Assembly: GCA_020627655.1 (NCBI GenBank)
Contig: JAHDGM010000007.1
Location: forward strand, 1 to 64,000
From: Hellea sp.
Lineage (GTDB): Bacteria > Pseudomonadota > Alphaproteobacteria > Caulobacterales > Maricaulaceae
Reading direction: 5' to 3'
DNA: 64,000 nucleotides
Shown here: piece after piece, positions 8,421 to 16,754 of the stretch
Layout: every line of letters starts with the position of its first letter
Numbering within the stretch: the first letter of the stretch is position 1
Notes under the pieces: generated by a model
What the model was told of the DNA's origin: nothing
The model's database searches: none
Seen by the model: only the letters and a program-made list of their open reading frames with translations
Program-made: the position numbers and the translations under genes

Positions 8421-9722
8421 TTATTTCTTTTCATCCCGTAATTCCGCCCACCGCTCGAGCCGCTCTTTAATAGCTGCTTCGCGGCCGTCGCCTTTAGGCA
8501 TATAAAATTGGCGGCGCTCCATGCCGTCCGGGAAATAGTTCTGCCCGGAAAAACCGTGTTCAGTGTCATGGTCATAATTATAACCCGCGCCGTAGCCGAT
8601 ATCTTTCATCAGCTTGGTAGGCGCGTTTAAAATATGGGCGGGCGGCATGAGCGATCCCGTCTCTTTGGCGGTGCGCATGGCGGATTTATAGGCGGTATAA
8701 ACGGCGTTGGATTTTGGGGCCGTAGCCATGTGAACAATGGAATGTGCAATAGCCAGCTCTCCTTCAGGGGAGCCCAGAAAACGGTAAGTGTTCATGGCTT
8801 CATTGGCGATCATGAGGGCCAGCGGATCAGCAAGGCCGATATCCTCACTGGCAAGCCTTATCATGCGCCGCGCAATATAGAGCGGGTCTTCGCCTCCGTC
8901 GAGCATGCGGCAAAACCAGTAAAGCGCAGCATCTGGATCAGAGCCGCGAATGGATTTATGCAAAGCCGAAATAAGATTATAATGACCTTCCTGCGATTTA
9001 TCATAAGCAGGCGCGCGCTTTTGCAAAACCGCTGCCACGCCCTTGGCATCTAATGGATTCTCTGGCGCAAGGGCGAAAATCTCTTCGGCCAGATTTAAAA
9101 GATAGCGGCCATCCCCGTCCGCAAACCCGATCAGGGCAGCTCTGCCATCATTTGTAACGGGCAGGGGGCTGCCAAGTTCTGTTTCTGCATTACCCAGCAT
9201 CTGCATCATGGCTTCATCTGATAGGCGCTTTAAGACAAAGACTTGAGAACGGGAGAGCAAGGCGCCGTTTAGTTCAAAGCTAGGGTTCTCTGTGGTGGCC
9301 CCGATGAGCGTCACAATGCCTTCTTCCACATAGGGCAGGAAGCCGTCTTGCTGCGCCCGGTTAAAGCGGTGGATTTCGTCTACAAATAAAAGCGTTCCGC
9401 GTCCGGTTGCTCTGCGGGCTTTGGCGGCTGCAAAAGCTTCACGCAAATCTTTAACCCCGGAAAACACGGCTGAAAGCTGTACAAATTCCATATCGGCATG
9501 GTCGGCGATGAGGCGCGCAATTGTGGTTTTACCTACGCCTGGCGGGCCCCATAAAATCATGGATGCGAGACGTCCACTGGTGAGCATGCGGCCAATCGGG
9601 CCATCAGATCCAATCAGGTGATCCTGACCTGCAACGTCTTCGAGTCGCTGCGGGCGCAAGCGATCGGCCAGCGGGCGCGGAGCATCGGCTTCAAGGCCTG
9701 CGGATTGAAATAGATCAGACAT
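8421..9722 (-). CDS. rarA: Replication-associated recombination ATPase RarA (MgsA)
   Basis: A 433-residue AAA+ ATPase related to clamp-loader subunits and to yeast Mgs1/WRNIP1; it acts at stalled replication forks. Walker A is GPPGVGKTT, Walker B FVDEIHRF, with sensor motif IGATTENPSFE. The C-terminal half holds the family-specific 'KSIRGSDPDAALYWFCRML' and 'SEDIGLADPLAL' blocks and ends in the MgsA tetramerisation region. The start is ATG 9722; a TTG one codon upstream is unnecessary. It follows the DegP-type gene by 48 bases on the same strand with no terminator between them, so readthrough is plausible. Confidence 0.95.
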   Translation of the reverse strand: MSDLFQSAGLEADAPRPLADRLRPQRLEDVAGQDHLIGSDGPIGRMLTSGRLASMILWGPPGVGKTTIARLIADHADMEFVQLSAVFSGVKDLREAFAAAKARRATGRGTLLFVDEIHRFNRAQQDGFLPYVEEGIVTLIGATTENPSFELNGALLSRSQVFVLKRLSDEAMMQMLGNAETELGSPLPVTNDGRAALIGFADGDGRYLLNLAEEIFALAPENPLDAKGVAAVLQKRAPAYDKSQEGHYNLISALHKSIRGSDPDAALYWFCRMLDGGEDPLYIARRMIRLASEDIGLADPLALMIANEAMNTYRFLGSPEGELAIAHSIVHMATAPKSNAVYTAYKSAMRTAKETGSLMPPAHILNAPTKLMKDIGYGAGYNYDHDTEHGFSGQNYFPDGMERRQFYMPKGDGREAAIKERLERWAELRDEKK

Positions 9723-9770
9723 CAAAGTTTACAGTGCTGACTCAATTTCAGCGAGTCAATGTGGCGATGT

Positions 9771-11198
9771 TTAATTTGCCCGGGGTAAATAACGGATAGG
9801 AACGTTATATATGCGGCCGTTGCGGTCAATCCGGACACTCCATTCCTCGGCGTTCTCTTCAGATTGAAGATGACGTTCCAGATTTCGGGTTGTGAAAATG
9901 TCTTTATCATTCACATCTACGATAAGGTCTCCGGGACGTAAGCGATTATAATTGGCCGCACTGCCACGCGCCACGGATAAAACCATCACACCTGTCAGAT
10001 AAGGATCAACACCGATTTCTTCGCCGAGCGCCGGAGACATATTCACAACGGTTGCCCCGTCCAGTGGATGGAAACCGTCCAGAAAACGTTCGTCGCGTGC
10101 AGGACTTTCCTTAGGAACATCTGCGGTGATAGAAATAGTCTGTTCGCGACCATCGCGCCATATACGAGCATTTGCCCGGCTTCCGCGCGCAAGTGTTGCA
10201 AGTTTGAAATTCAGACCGCTTTCGTCGTTAATATCTGTACCGGCTAAGGACAGGATTACGTCTCGTTCCCGCAGGCCGGCTTTTTGGGCAGGGCCGTCTG
10301 GGTAAATTTCTGAAATAATAGTGCCGCGGGCACGATCAAGTCCAAGCGTGGCCGCTAAGGCGCTATCAACCGCATTACTGCGCGCACCCAGCCATGGCCG
10401 GATGATTTTACCGTCTGTCAGCGTGCTATCCACTGCCCTGGCAACCAGTTCGGACGGGATGGCAAATCCTATTCCGTTAGAGCCGCCTGAGCGGGAGAAA
10501 ATCGCCGTATTAATGCCGATCAACTCGCTGTTTAAATTCACTAATGCGCCGCCGGAGTTTCCCGGATTAACGGCCGCGTCGGTTTGGATATAGGATGAAA
10601 AGTCCGATACATTGGTTCGGCCTTTGGCGGAGATAATGCCGCTGGTCACCGTTTGACCCACGCCAAAAGGGTTCCCTATGGCCAGAACAATATCGCCGAT
10701 TTCCAGATTACTGTTTGTTTCAATGTTCAGAAAAGGCAGGCGTTCTGTACCCGGATCAATTTTTAAAATAGCAAGATCCAGTTCTTCATCTTTAGTCAGC
10801 AGCTTGGCCTCAAATTCACGGCGGTCATTCAGTACAACTTTTAGCTCATCAGCGCCTTTGACCACATGTGCATTGGTTACGACTACGCCGTTTCCGCGAA
10901 CGATTACTCCAGAACCTAGGGAGTTTTGTGTGCGTTCCTGCGGCGCGCGGCGCATACCAAACATTTCTTCAAAGAAGTCCCTTGATGCCCGCGTACGCAC
11001 GGTGCGGCTGGTAAACACATTGACCACGGCAGGCGCAGTATCTTTAACCACCGGGGCGTAAGAGAGCTGAACCTGTGATTGGGACTGCGGCACCATGCGC
11101 ACAGATTCCGCGGCAAAAGGGTCTTCGGCATGTGCATCGGTGGATATACCGCCAAGTGCCAAGACTGAACCAAGCAGTGAAAGAGATAGTTTTTTCAT
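9771..11198 (-). CDS. degP: DegP/HtrA family periplasmic serine endoprotease
   Basis: A 475-residue secreted quality-control protease. A signal peptide (MKKLSLSLLGSVLALGG... cut after AHA at about residue 24) decides the start at 11198 over an ATG 14 codons upstream. The catalytic triad is His111 (VTNAHVV), Asp141 (ELDLAILKID) and Ser215 (NPGNSGGALV). Two PDZ domains follow, at roughly 285-375 and 395-465; the latter holds 'GSAANYNRLRPGDLIVDV'. This is the DegP/DegQ architecture. No upstream sigmaE-like promoter was identified. A small TerB-like gene lies 78 bases upstream and may share the transcript. Confidence 0.93.
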   Translation of the reverse strand: MKKLSLSLLGSVLALGGISTDAHAEDPFAAESVRMVPQSQSQVQLSYAPVVKDTAPAVVNVFTSRTVRTRASRDFFEEMFGMRRAPQERTQNSLGSGVIVRGNGVVVTNAHVVKGADELKVVLNDRREFEAKLLTKDEELDLAILKIDPGTERLPFLNIETNSNLEIGDIVLAIGNPFGVGQTVTSGIISAKGRTNVSDFSSYIQTDAAVNPGNSGGALVNLNSELIGINTAIFSRSGGSNGIGFAIPSELVARAVDSTLTDGKIIRPWLGARSNAVDSALAATLGLDRARGTIISEIYPDGPAQKAGLRERDVILSLAGTDINDESGLNFKLATLARGSRANARIWRDGREQTISITADVPKESPARDERFLDGFHPLDGATVVNMSPALGEEIGVDPYLTGVMVLSVARGSAANYNRLRPGDLIVDVNDKDIFTTRNLERHLQSEENAEEWSVRIDRNGRIYNVPIRYLPRAN

Positions 11199-11275
11199 GG
11201 GGCTTATGTAGGGCGTGCAGAGGGTTTCGCAAAGCCCCATGGACAGAAAATGTCTGAAATTTCATTATTCAAGGA

Positions 11276-11680
11276 TTATAATGCTTCGCCAGGCGATGTG
11301 TGTTGCCAATAGGCCTTTACAATAGACGTCATCAGCTTCTCCTCACGGTGTATAATGCCATCGGCGGCGCTAATGCTCTGCAGAGCTTCCACCACTTTTG
11401 GTTTGTCAGGATAATCGGCCAGTTTTAAAATCAGGCGGGTTAATATTATATCCCGGTCAGTATCAGAGTTACTTTCAGATAGGGTAGTTTTCTGGGCATA
11501 AAACCATTTCTGGACAACTTCCCGGGATAAAGGGTGACCTTGTTTATCCATTAGGCCAATAGTATTAGAGCACTCGGATAATGCGTCGATTTCTTCTGCG
11601 TAAATGTGACCATCAGCCAAAATCACAAAGCATAAGAGCTTTAGAATATTTTCTGTTTCTGTATCGATATTTAAGGCCAT
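11276..11680 (-). CDS. TerB-like single-domain protein
   Basis: A 134-residue soluble, helix-rich protein. It shows the TerB pattern twice: 'FVILADGHIYAEEIDAL' near the start and 'ISAADGIIHREEKLM' near the end. These acidic motifs bind divalent metal in characterised TerB proteins. No signal peptide is seen. Role unknown. It is the second TerB-like gene in the window and lies upstream of degP on the same strand. Confidence 0.65.
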   Translation of the reverse strand: MALNIDTETENILKLLCFVILADGHIYAEEIDALSECSNTIGLMDKQGHPLSREVVQKWFYAQKTTLSESNSDTDRDIILTRLILKLADYPDKPKVVEALQSISAADGIIHREEKLMTSIVKAYWQHTSPGEAL

Positions 11681-11791
11681 GCTCTGCCCTAATTCAAAAA
11701 AGTTGTGGAATCAAAAACTCCCTGCACCTATCAGCACTTTTTTTAAAATGAAGGCTTGAAAATTGGCTTGAAAACAGGCACATCCCCGCTC

Positions 11792-11882
11792 GGAGACGTG
11801 GCCGAGTGGTCGAAGGCGCTCCCCTGCTAAGGGAGTATACCTCAAAAGGGTATCGAGGGTTCGAATCCCTTCGTCTCCGCCA
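11792..11882 (+). tRNA. tRNA-Ser (anticodon GCT)
   Basis: A 91-base cloverleaf. The acceptor GGAGACG pairs with CGTCTCC, followed by G73 and an encoded CCA. The anticodon stem CTCCC/GGGAG carries loop CTGCTAA, giving anticodon GCT. The long variable arm typical of tRNA-Ser and the T-loop GGTTCGAAT are present. Confidence 0.97.
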
Positions 11883-11969
11883 GTTTACTGGTTTTACCTT
11901 CTTGAAATTAAATACTATTATGATCCTTCAACTTGAAGGTCTATGAAGATTTTCAGAATGTGGTTCTGA

Positions 11970-12158
11970 GATGTTCTTTTATCTTTTTTCAGAGGGGACG
12001 TCATCGCCGCGACGGTTCACGACTATATAAATATAGTAGCACGTACCAATCACGATAAACCAAAAGACAGAGGCCATAATTTAATCATCCTTGACCCCGA
12101 CCAGTCTGTATGGGTCATCCTTGATGAACATGATGTGACTGAGTTTGTACCTTATTGA
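11970..12158 (+). other. Startless protein-like frame, possible gene remnant
   Basis: An open frame of about 62 codons ends at TGA 12156-12158. From about 12000 it reads like real protein ('RGHNLIILDPDQSVWVIL', then 'DEHDVTEFVPY'). No ATG, GTG or TTG lies in frame before the coding-like part. It could be a decayed gene fragment, or chance. No homologue was recognised. Confidence 0.2.
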
Positions 12159-12161
12159 GAT

Positions 12162-12175
12162 TGACAGCGCTGTCA
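12162..12175. promoter_or_regulatory. Palindromic operator TGACAGCGCTGTCA upstream of glk
   Basis: A perfect 14-bp palindrome with a central GCGC, 61 bases before the glucokinase start. The same 14 bases occur upstream of pyruvate carboxylase at 42820-42833. The shape fits a LacI-family operator. A TTGACA hexamer at 12161-12166 overlaps the left half, so a bound protein could block a -35 element, although no good -10 follows at standard spacing. Confidence 0.65.
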
Positions 12176-12236
12176 TAATTTTGTTGCTCCCATGGCATTA
12201 AAGTCGTAAAAACGGTCATTATCTCGGGGATGAAAA

Positions 12237-13199
12237 ATGAAATATCCAATACTGACGGCTGATATAGGCGGTACTAATGCTCGCTTTGGCCTTGCCGCGC
12301 CTGGCGCGGATGCAGGCTGGGGGATTGAGCGTTTCGCCAAGTTTTCAGGCGATGACTATGCCCGCTTTGAGGATGTTTTAGCTGATTATCTGGGGCCTTT
12401 AAGTGGGCCGCGCCCCAGGAATGCTATTTTTTCCGTTGCCGGTCCTATTTCTGATGGAGAGGTCCAGCTTACGAACAGGGACTGGCATTTGTCATCGGCT
12501 CATCTTTGCGAAGTGTTTGGATTTGAGCGAGTTGAACTGGTCAATGATTTTGCGGCGATGACGCGTTCCGTTCCTGAGTTATCAGATGATGACTTTCTGG
12601 CAGTTAAACCTGGCAAGGCTGATAAGAATGCCCCAATTTTGGTTGCGGGTCCCGGCACAGGGTTCGGGGTTGGCTATTTGGTACCGATTAAACAAAGCTG
12701 GCATGTATTAACCACTGAGGGCGGACATCAGGCATATTCGCCGCAGACAGACCGCGAATTAGAGCTTTTGAAAATTCTTCAAAAATCCCATGATTTTGTC
12801 TCGCTGGAACTCGTAAGTTCCGGAAGCGGATTACCGCATGTACATGCGGCATTATGCGAGCGCCATGGCAGACCTTACAGTCCCTTATCTCCCGCCGTGA
12901 TTCGGGAGAAAGCTCATCAGGGCGATCAGATCAGCCTGGAAATTTGTGAAATTCGCGCAGCTACTGTCATGGGGGCTATTGGTGATATGGCCCTATCTGG
13001 CGGCGCGCGGGGCGGCGTGGTTCTAGCAGGCGGGGTGAGTGAGCGTATGATCGAATTTTTCAGAACTGATGCTGCTATGGCCCGGTTTATTAATCGTGGC
13101 CCCCGTAGCGATTATATGGCCGATATTCCAATCCGTCTTTTGACTCATCCTCATGCGGCTCTTATCGGCGGCGCGGCTCTGTTACGGGATATGAGCTAA
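12237..13199 (+). CDS. glk: Glucokinase
   Basis: A 320-residue ATP-dependent glucokinase of the E. coli Glk type, phosphorylating cytoplasmic glucose to glucose-6-phosphate. The phosphate-1 motif 'ADIGGTNARFGLA' is at residues 8-20. 'VELVNDFAAM' carries the catalytic Asp, 'VAGPGTGFGVG' is the phosphate-2 loop, and 'LTTEGGHQAY' is the sugar-binding Glu-Gly-Gly-His. GGGGA precedes the ATG. A palindromic operator shared with pyc lies upstream, implying sugar-dependent control. Its 3' end overlaps the convergent ada gene by 4 bases. Confidence 0.95.
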   Translation: MKYPILTADIGGTNARFGLAAPGADAGWGIERFAKFSGDDYARFEDVLADYLGPLSGPRPRNAIFSVAGPISDGEVQLTNRDWHLSSAHLCEVFGFERVELVNDFAAMTRSVPELSDDDFLAVKPGKADKNAPILVAGPGTGFGVGYLVPIKQSWHVLTTEGGHQAYSPQTDRELELLKILQKSHDFVSLELVSSGSGLPHVHAALCERHGRPYSPLSPAVIREKAHQGDQISLEICEIRAATVMGAIGDMALSGGARGGVVLAGGVSERMIEFFRTDAAMARFINRGPRSDYMADIPIRLLTHPHAALIGGAALLRDMS

Positions 13200-14233
13200 C
13201 TGTTAGTTTTTTCATGATCGAGCAGCCAGCTCTTTTTATCAAGACCGCCTGCGTAACCTCCGAGTCCCCCGCTTTTATTGATGACGCGGTGGCACGGAAT
13301 AATAATGGCTAAGCCATTTCGGGCATTTGAACTGGCGACTGCACGGACTGCTTTTTCATTGCCGATTCTTTCTGCAAGCTGCGCATATGATCGGGTCTGG
13401 CCGTAGGGGATGTCGATGAGGGCTTGCCAGACCTGTTTTTGAAACTCCGTTCCTGTTGTCACAATTGGCAGATCAAACTTTTGCAAATTGCCTTCAAAGT
13501 AAGCGCGAATTTGACTGGCGACCTTTTCAGTCACGCTGGTTCGGCCCGGCAGGATTGGACGTTTGTGACGCTTAGATAATTTATCAATCTGTCCATGCAG
13601 ATTTTTTCGAACCGTAAACTCAGTCAGGTAAACATGATTGTCATCACAGATTACCACCATCGGGCCGAGAGGCGTGTCTAGCCATTCGATTAGAAAGGGA
13701 TCAGCGCTCGAATTTTGAGGCGCGGTGCCAAAAGTTTTAGCAAAGGCGGTTCGAAATCCACTTGGGCTGTCAAATCCTGCATCTAACTGGGCATTTATCA
13801 CGCTGTTTCCTTTCTTCAGTGATTGCTTGGCCCGGGCGAGTCGTCTTTGCCGGGCATAGGCAGAAAACGTCATGCCAAATCGAGCCTTAAAGTGGCGGCG
13901 GGCTGTTGAGGGATCAATGCCATGATGGTTAAGATCCTTTTCGGACCAACGGCGTTCTGGATCACTCTCAACTAAATTGATAAGTTTGCGAATGAGCGGT
14001 CCTGCTTCGCCTGGCATGTTCAGTGGGTGGCAACGCCGACAGGGCCGAAAGCCTGCTTCAACGGCAGTCTGGGCTGTTGAAAAGAAAAGGCAATTTTCAG
14101 GTTTAGGCGTTCGGGCAGGGCATCCCGGCCTGCAAAATATGCCTGTACTGGTGACGCCCAAAAAAAACTGTCCCGAATAGCGCGTGTCGCGAGCGGCAAA
14201 AATCTTATATTTTTCCTGTTCCGTCAGTTCCAT
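13196..14233 (-). CDS. ada: Ada: methylphosphotriester/O6-methylguanine methyltransferase and activator
   Basis: A 345-residue bifunctional adaptive-response protein. The N-terminal zinc domain has the four cysteines 34, 38, 65 and 68 (IFCRPGCPAR and RPCRRCHP); Cys34 is the expected acceptor from methylphosphotriesters. An AraC-type HTH follows (about 85-175). The C-terminal O6-methylguanine-DNA methyltransferase has active-site Cys314 in IIPCHRVI. Length and order match E. coli Ada, so both repair and transcriptional self-activation are expected. No alkB or alkA is adjacent. Confidence 0.95.
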   Translation of the reverse strand: MELTEQEKYKIFAARDTRYSGQFFLGVTSTGIFCRPGCPARTPKPENCLFFSTAQTAVEAGFRPCRRCHPLNMPGEAGPLIRKLINLVESDPERRWSEKDLNHHGIDPSTARRHFKARFGMTFSAYARQRRLARAKQSLKKGNSVINAQLDAGFDSPSGFRTAFAKTFGTAPQNSSADPFLIEWLDTPLGPMVVICDDNHVYLTEFTVRKNLHGQIDKLSKRHKRPILPGRTSVTEKVASQIRAYFEGNLQKFDLPIVTTGTEFQKQVWQALIDIPYGQTRSYAQLAERIGNEKAVRAVASSNARNGLAIIIPCHRVINKSGGLGGYAGGLDKKSWLLDHEKTNS

Positions 14234-14335
14234 GATTCTGTGAATACCACATTCTATGAGGGATGCCGCCGAAAATCGGGCATTGTTATTGATGGCGATT
14301 TTGTTTAGGACAGCGCCTGAATTTCAGGATAAATC

Positions 14336-14965
14336 ATGACCATACATTTTCACAAAAATGACCTTCCATCCGGACTGGACTTTGGCAGTAGCGTTGCCGT
14401 TGATACGGAAACCCAGGGCCTCTCACTTGTAAGAGATAAATTATGCCTGGTGCAGCTCTCGGCCGGTGATGGCGATGCGCATATCGTGCAAATGAACCGG
14501 GACAGTTATGATGCGCCAAATCTGAAGGCGCTCATGCTTGACGGCGCTGTTACTAAAATCTTTCACTTTGCGCGGTTTGATGTGGCGGTTTTAAAACGGG
14601 ATTTAGGTGTTGATGTTACTCCGGTATTTTGCACGAAAATCGCTTCAGGTCTGGTGCGAACCTATACGGACCGCCATGGTCTAAAAGATATTTGCCGTGA
14701 ACTCATCAGTGTAGATTTATCAAAACAGCAACAAAGCTCAGATTGGGCCAGTGATGAGCTTTCTGAGGCTCAGTTAGCTTATGCAGCTTCAGATGTTTTA
14801 TATCTACATCAGCTCAAAACTGTTCTGACAGGCCGGTTATTGCGCGAAGGCCGTTATGAAATGGCAGAAGCGTGTTTCAAATTCCTGCCCGTCCGGGCTG
14901 AACTTGATCTAAAGGGGTGGGAAGATATTGATATTTTCTCTCACTCACTGCGGCGTCCATCTTAA
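14336..14965 (+). CDS. nrnC: NrnC-type oligoribonuclease (RNase D-like DEDDy exonuclease)
   Basis: A 209-residue single-domain 3'-5' exonuclease. The DEDDy residues are in 'AVDTETQGL', 'FHFARFDVA' and 'YAASDVLYLH'. There is no HRDC domain, which separates it from classic RNase D. The match to alphaproteobacterial NrnC is close across its length, including 'CTKIASGL', 'RTYTDRHGLKDIC' and 'SKQQQSSDWA'. NrnC degrades di- and oligoribonucleotides, including pGpG from c-di-GMP turnover, in lineages lacking Orn. It lies directly upstream of the lpt cluster. Confidence 0.92.
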   Translation: MTIHFHKNDLPSGLDFGSSVAVDTETQGLSLVRDKLCLVQLSAGDGDAHIVQMNRDSYDAPNLKALMLDGAVTKIFHFARFDVAVLKRDLGVDVTPVFCTKIASGLVRTYTDRHGLKDICRELISVDLSKQQQSSDWASDELSEAQLAYAASDVLYLHQLKTVLTGRLLREGRYEMAEACFKFLPVRAELDLKGWEDIDIFSHSLRRPS

Positions 14966-15050
14966 TTATAATTAGTGAAAACTGTGAATGTTACTATGTG
15001 TTCATTTGCCGTATTTCCCTATCGCTATTTAAGGCGGTTTCTCCTATAAA

Positions 15051-15701
15051 ATGCCCATGAATGCAGACACCTCACATGGGGCCAGCGAAGCCTTAGGGTT
15101 ATGGGAGCCGCGTCGCACCTTAACGCTAGAAGCTGCGCGTCGGCACTCCGGGCGCGTACGGCTAATGCGCCATGGCTTGATTGGGTTGGCTGTGTTGTTG
15201 GTTTTAACGTTGATTTGGGAATTTACGCGTCAGGGTACAAATGTATTTCCGCCTGATAATCCCAGTGAGTCCGTTAAAATGATAAATCCGCGTTATAGTG
15301 GCCGCACGCAGGACGGTCTGCCTTATTATTTGACCGCCAAAGAGGCTGTCCGCATGACTGCCGATGCTAATACGGTTGAGTTGATCAATCCTGTTCTGGA
15401 GTTTTTTAGAGAAGCAGGCGTTGATAAGTCTTTGGTCATTGCAGAGTCTGGGACATATGACGACGTGGAAAAAATATTAAACCTGCGAACATCCGTTGAC
15501 CTATCCACTGATGACGGCAATGAATGTAAAACCACTCATGCTCGGATTTTTGTGAAAACAAAAATAGTTGAAGGCGATGAAGCCATTAGCTGTATTGGCA
15601 ATTTTGGCTCGGTGAATGGCAATGCCTATGAAATTTTGGATAATTACAAAACCTTTGTATTTAAAAACGGCATGACCGGAATATTAGAGTCGGAAGAATG
15701 A
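15051..15701 (+). CDS. lptC: LPS export protein LptC
   Basis: A 216-residue bitopic inner-membrane protein: a basic cytoplasmic N-terminus of about 40 residues, one helix near residues 41-60 (HGLIGLAVLLVLTLIW), then a periplasmic beta-jellyroll segment. LptC passes LPS from LptB2FG to LptA. Recognition rests on the layout, the 'NPRYSGRTQDGLPYYLTAKEA' block typical of alphaproteobacterial LptC, and position before lptA and lptB. Its stop overlaps the next start by 4 bases (ATGA). Confidence 0.88.
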   Translation: MPMNADTSHGASEALGLWEPRRTLTLEAARRHSGRVRLMRHGLIGLAVLLVLTLIWEFTRQGTNVFPPDNPSESVKMINPRYSGRTQDGLPYYLTAKEAVRMTADANTVELINPVLEFFREAGVDKSLVIAESGTYDDVEKILNLRTSVDLSTDDGNECKTTHARIFVKTKIVEGDEAISCIGNFGSVNGNAYEILDNYKTFVFKNGMTGILESEE

Positions 15702-16198
15702 TCAGGTTTCTTCTAGGTATATTCAGCGTCTTTTGCTTGGCCATGCCCGTTGAGGCTCAGATAACATTTGGCGAAAGCGATGCACCTATACTGGTGGCCG
15801 CAGATAAGGCGACCTATAAAGGTAAAGTGACAATCCTAGAGACCAATGTGGATGTTCGTCAGGGGGATGCCCGTATCTTGGCTGACTATATGGAAATCTA
15901 CAGAGAATCATCCGGGGACGAAGCTGTAAAAGGTTTGTCGCTCGGGGCGGTAACACGTATTGTGGCGAAGGGTAACTTCAGCTACACAACGCCTGAAAAT
16001 GTTGTCACGGGGGATCAGGGAGTCTATGTGCGTCAGACAGGCCGTATTACGGTTACTGGCAATGTAACTGCCCGACAGCCCAGCGGATCGCGGTTAAGCG
16101 GGGAAAGGCTGGTCTATGATATTGCGAGTAAGCGCACGCGCTTTGGCGAAGATTGTTCGGGTGATGATTGCAGTAGAGTCAGTATAAGAATTGAGTAA
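15698..16198 (+). CDS. lptA: LptA/OstA-N domain periplasmic protein, copy 1
   Basis: A 166-residue secreted protein with a signal peptide (cut after VEA, about residue 20) and one OstA/LptA-N domain of beta-strands ('ADKATYKGKVTILETNVDV', 'ARILADYMEIY', 'VVTGDQGVYVRQTGRITVTGNV'). LptA forms the periplasmic LPS bridge between LptC and LptD. Its C-terminus holds a Cys-x4-Cys motif (DCSGDDCS). A second, related gene follows 10 bases later. Which copy is the main bridge subunit cannot be told. Confidence 0.85.
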   Translation: MIRFLLGIFSVFCLAMPVEAQITFGESDAPILVAADKATYKGKVTILETNVDVRQGDARILADYMEIYRESSGDEAVKGLSLGAVTRIVAKGNFSYTTPENVVTGDQGVYVRQTGRITVTGNVTARQPSGSRLSGERLVYDIASKRTRFGEDCSGDDCSRVSIRIE

Positions 16199-16208
16199 TG
16201 GAAAAGAA

Positions 16209-16745
16209 ATGACCCTTTTAAAAATGTCAAAATATCTCATGCTTAGTACAGGCTTTATGTTGATGGCGGTACCGGCTCAGGCACAGTTTGCAACAAATAA
16301 TAAAGCTCCAATTGATGCGACGGCTGATAATGTGGATTATCGCCAGGATGTGACGATCCTGTCTGGGCAGGTCGATGTTCGCCAGGATAATGTCCGTATT
16401 CTTTCTGACACTATGAAAATTTATTCCGGCAGTACTGGATCTGGAACGGCAGCATTTAATGATGTGCAGCGCATCGAAGCTATTGGCAATTTCTATTACA
16501 TTACGCCCGAGCAGGAAGTGCGCGGCACGCAGGGAGTTTATGAACAAAAGACGGATACTTTTACCGTGACAGGTGATGTGATCCTGTTGCAAGGCGAAGA
16601 TAATGTCGTAACGGGCGACACACTAGTTTATAACCTTACTAATAATCAGGCAAAAGTTATCGGAAGCTGTAAGGGCCGTAAATGCGGACGTAAGGGCCGA
16701 GTTAATATTTTGATCAAAAATACGGGCGCTGCCCAAACACAATAA
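16209..16745 (+). CDS. lptA: LptA/OstA-N domain periplasmic protein, copy 2
   Basis: A 178-residue paralogue of the upstream gene: signal peptide ending in VPAQAQ, then an OstA-N domain aligned throughout ('ATADNVDYRQDVTILSGQVDV', 'VRILSDTMKIY', 'EVRGTQGVYEQKTDTFTVTGDV'). It also ends with a Cys-x4-Cys pair (SCKGRKCG) but with a basic tail, where copy 1 is acidic. The ATG at 16209 with GGAAAAG upstream was chosen over a TTG six codons earlier. The two probably form a hetero-oligomeric or redundant periplasmic bridge (inference). lptB follows 9 bases after its stop. Confidence 0.85.
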   Translation: MTLLKMSKYLMLSTGFMLMAVPAQAQFATNNKAPIDATADNVDYRQDVTILSGQVDVRQDNVRILSDTMKIYSGSTGSGTAAFNDVQRIEAIGNFYYITPEQEVRGTQGVYEQKTDTFTVTGDVILLQGEDNVVTGDTLVYNLTNNQAKVIGSCKGRKCGRKGRVNILIKNTGAAQTQ

Positions 16746-16754
16746 GAGCCTTTT

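Larger units (their letters stand above)
11883..12236. other. Intergenic region between tRNA-Ser and glk
   Basis: A 354-base gap. It holds a palindromic operator at 12162-12175 and a protein-like but startless frame at 11970-12158 (both listed). No other RNA or gene was recognised. Confidence 0.5.
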
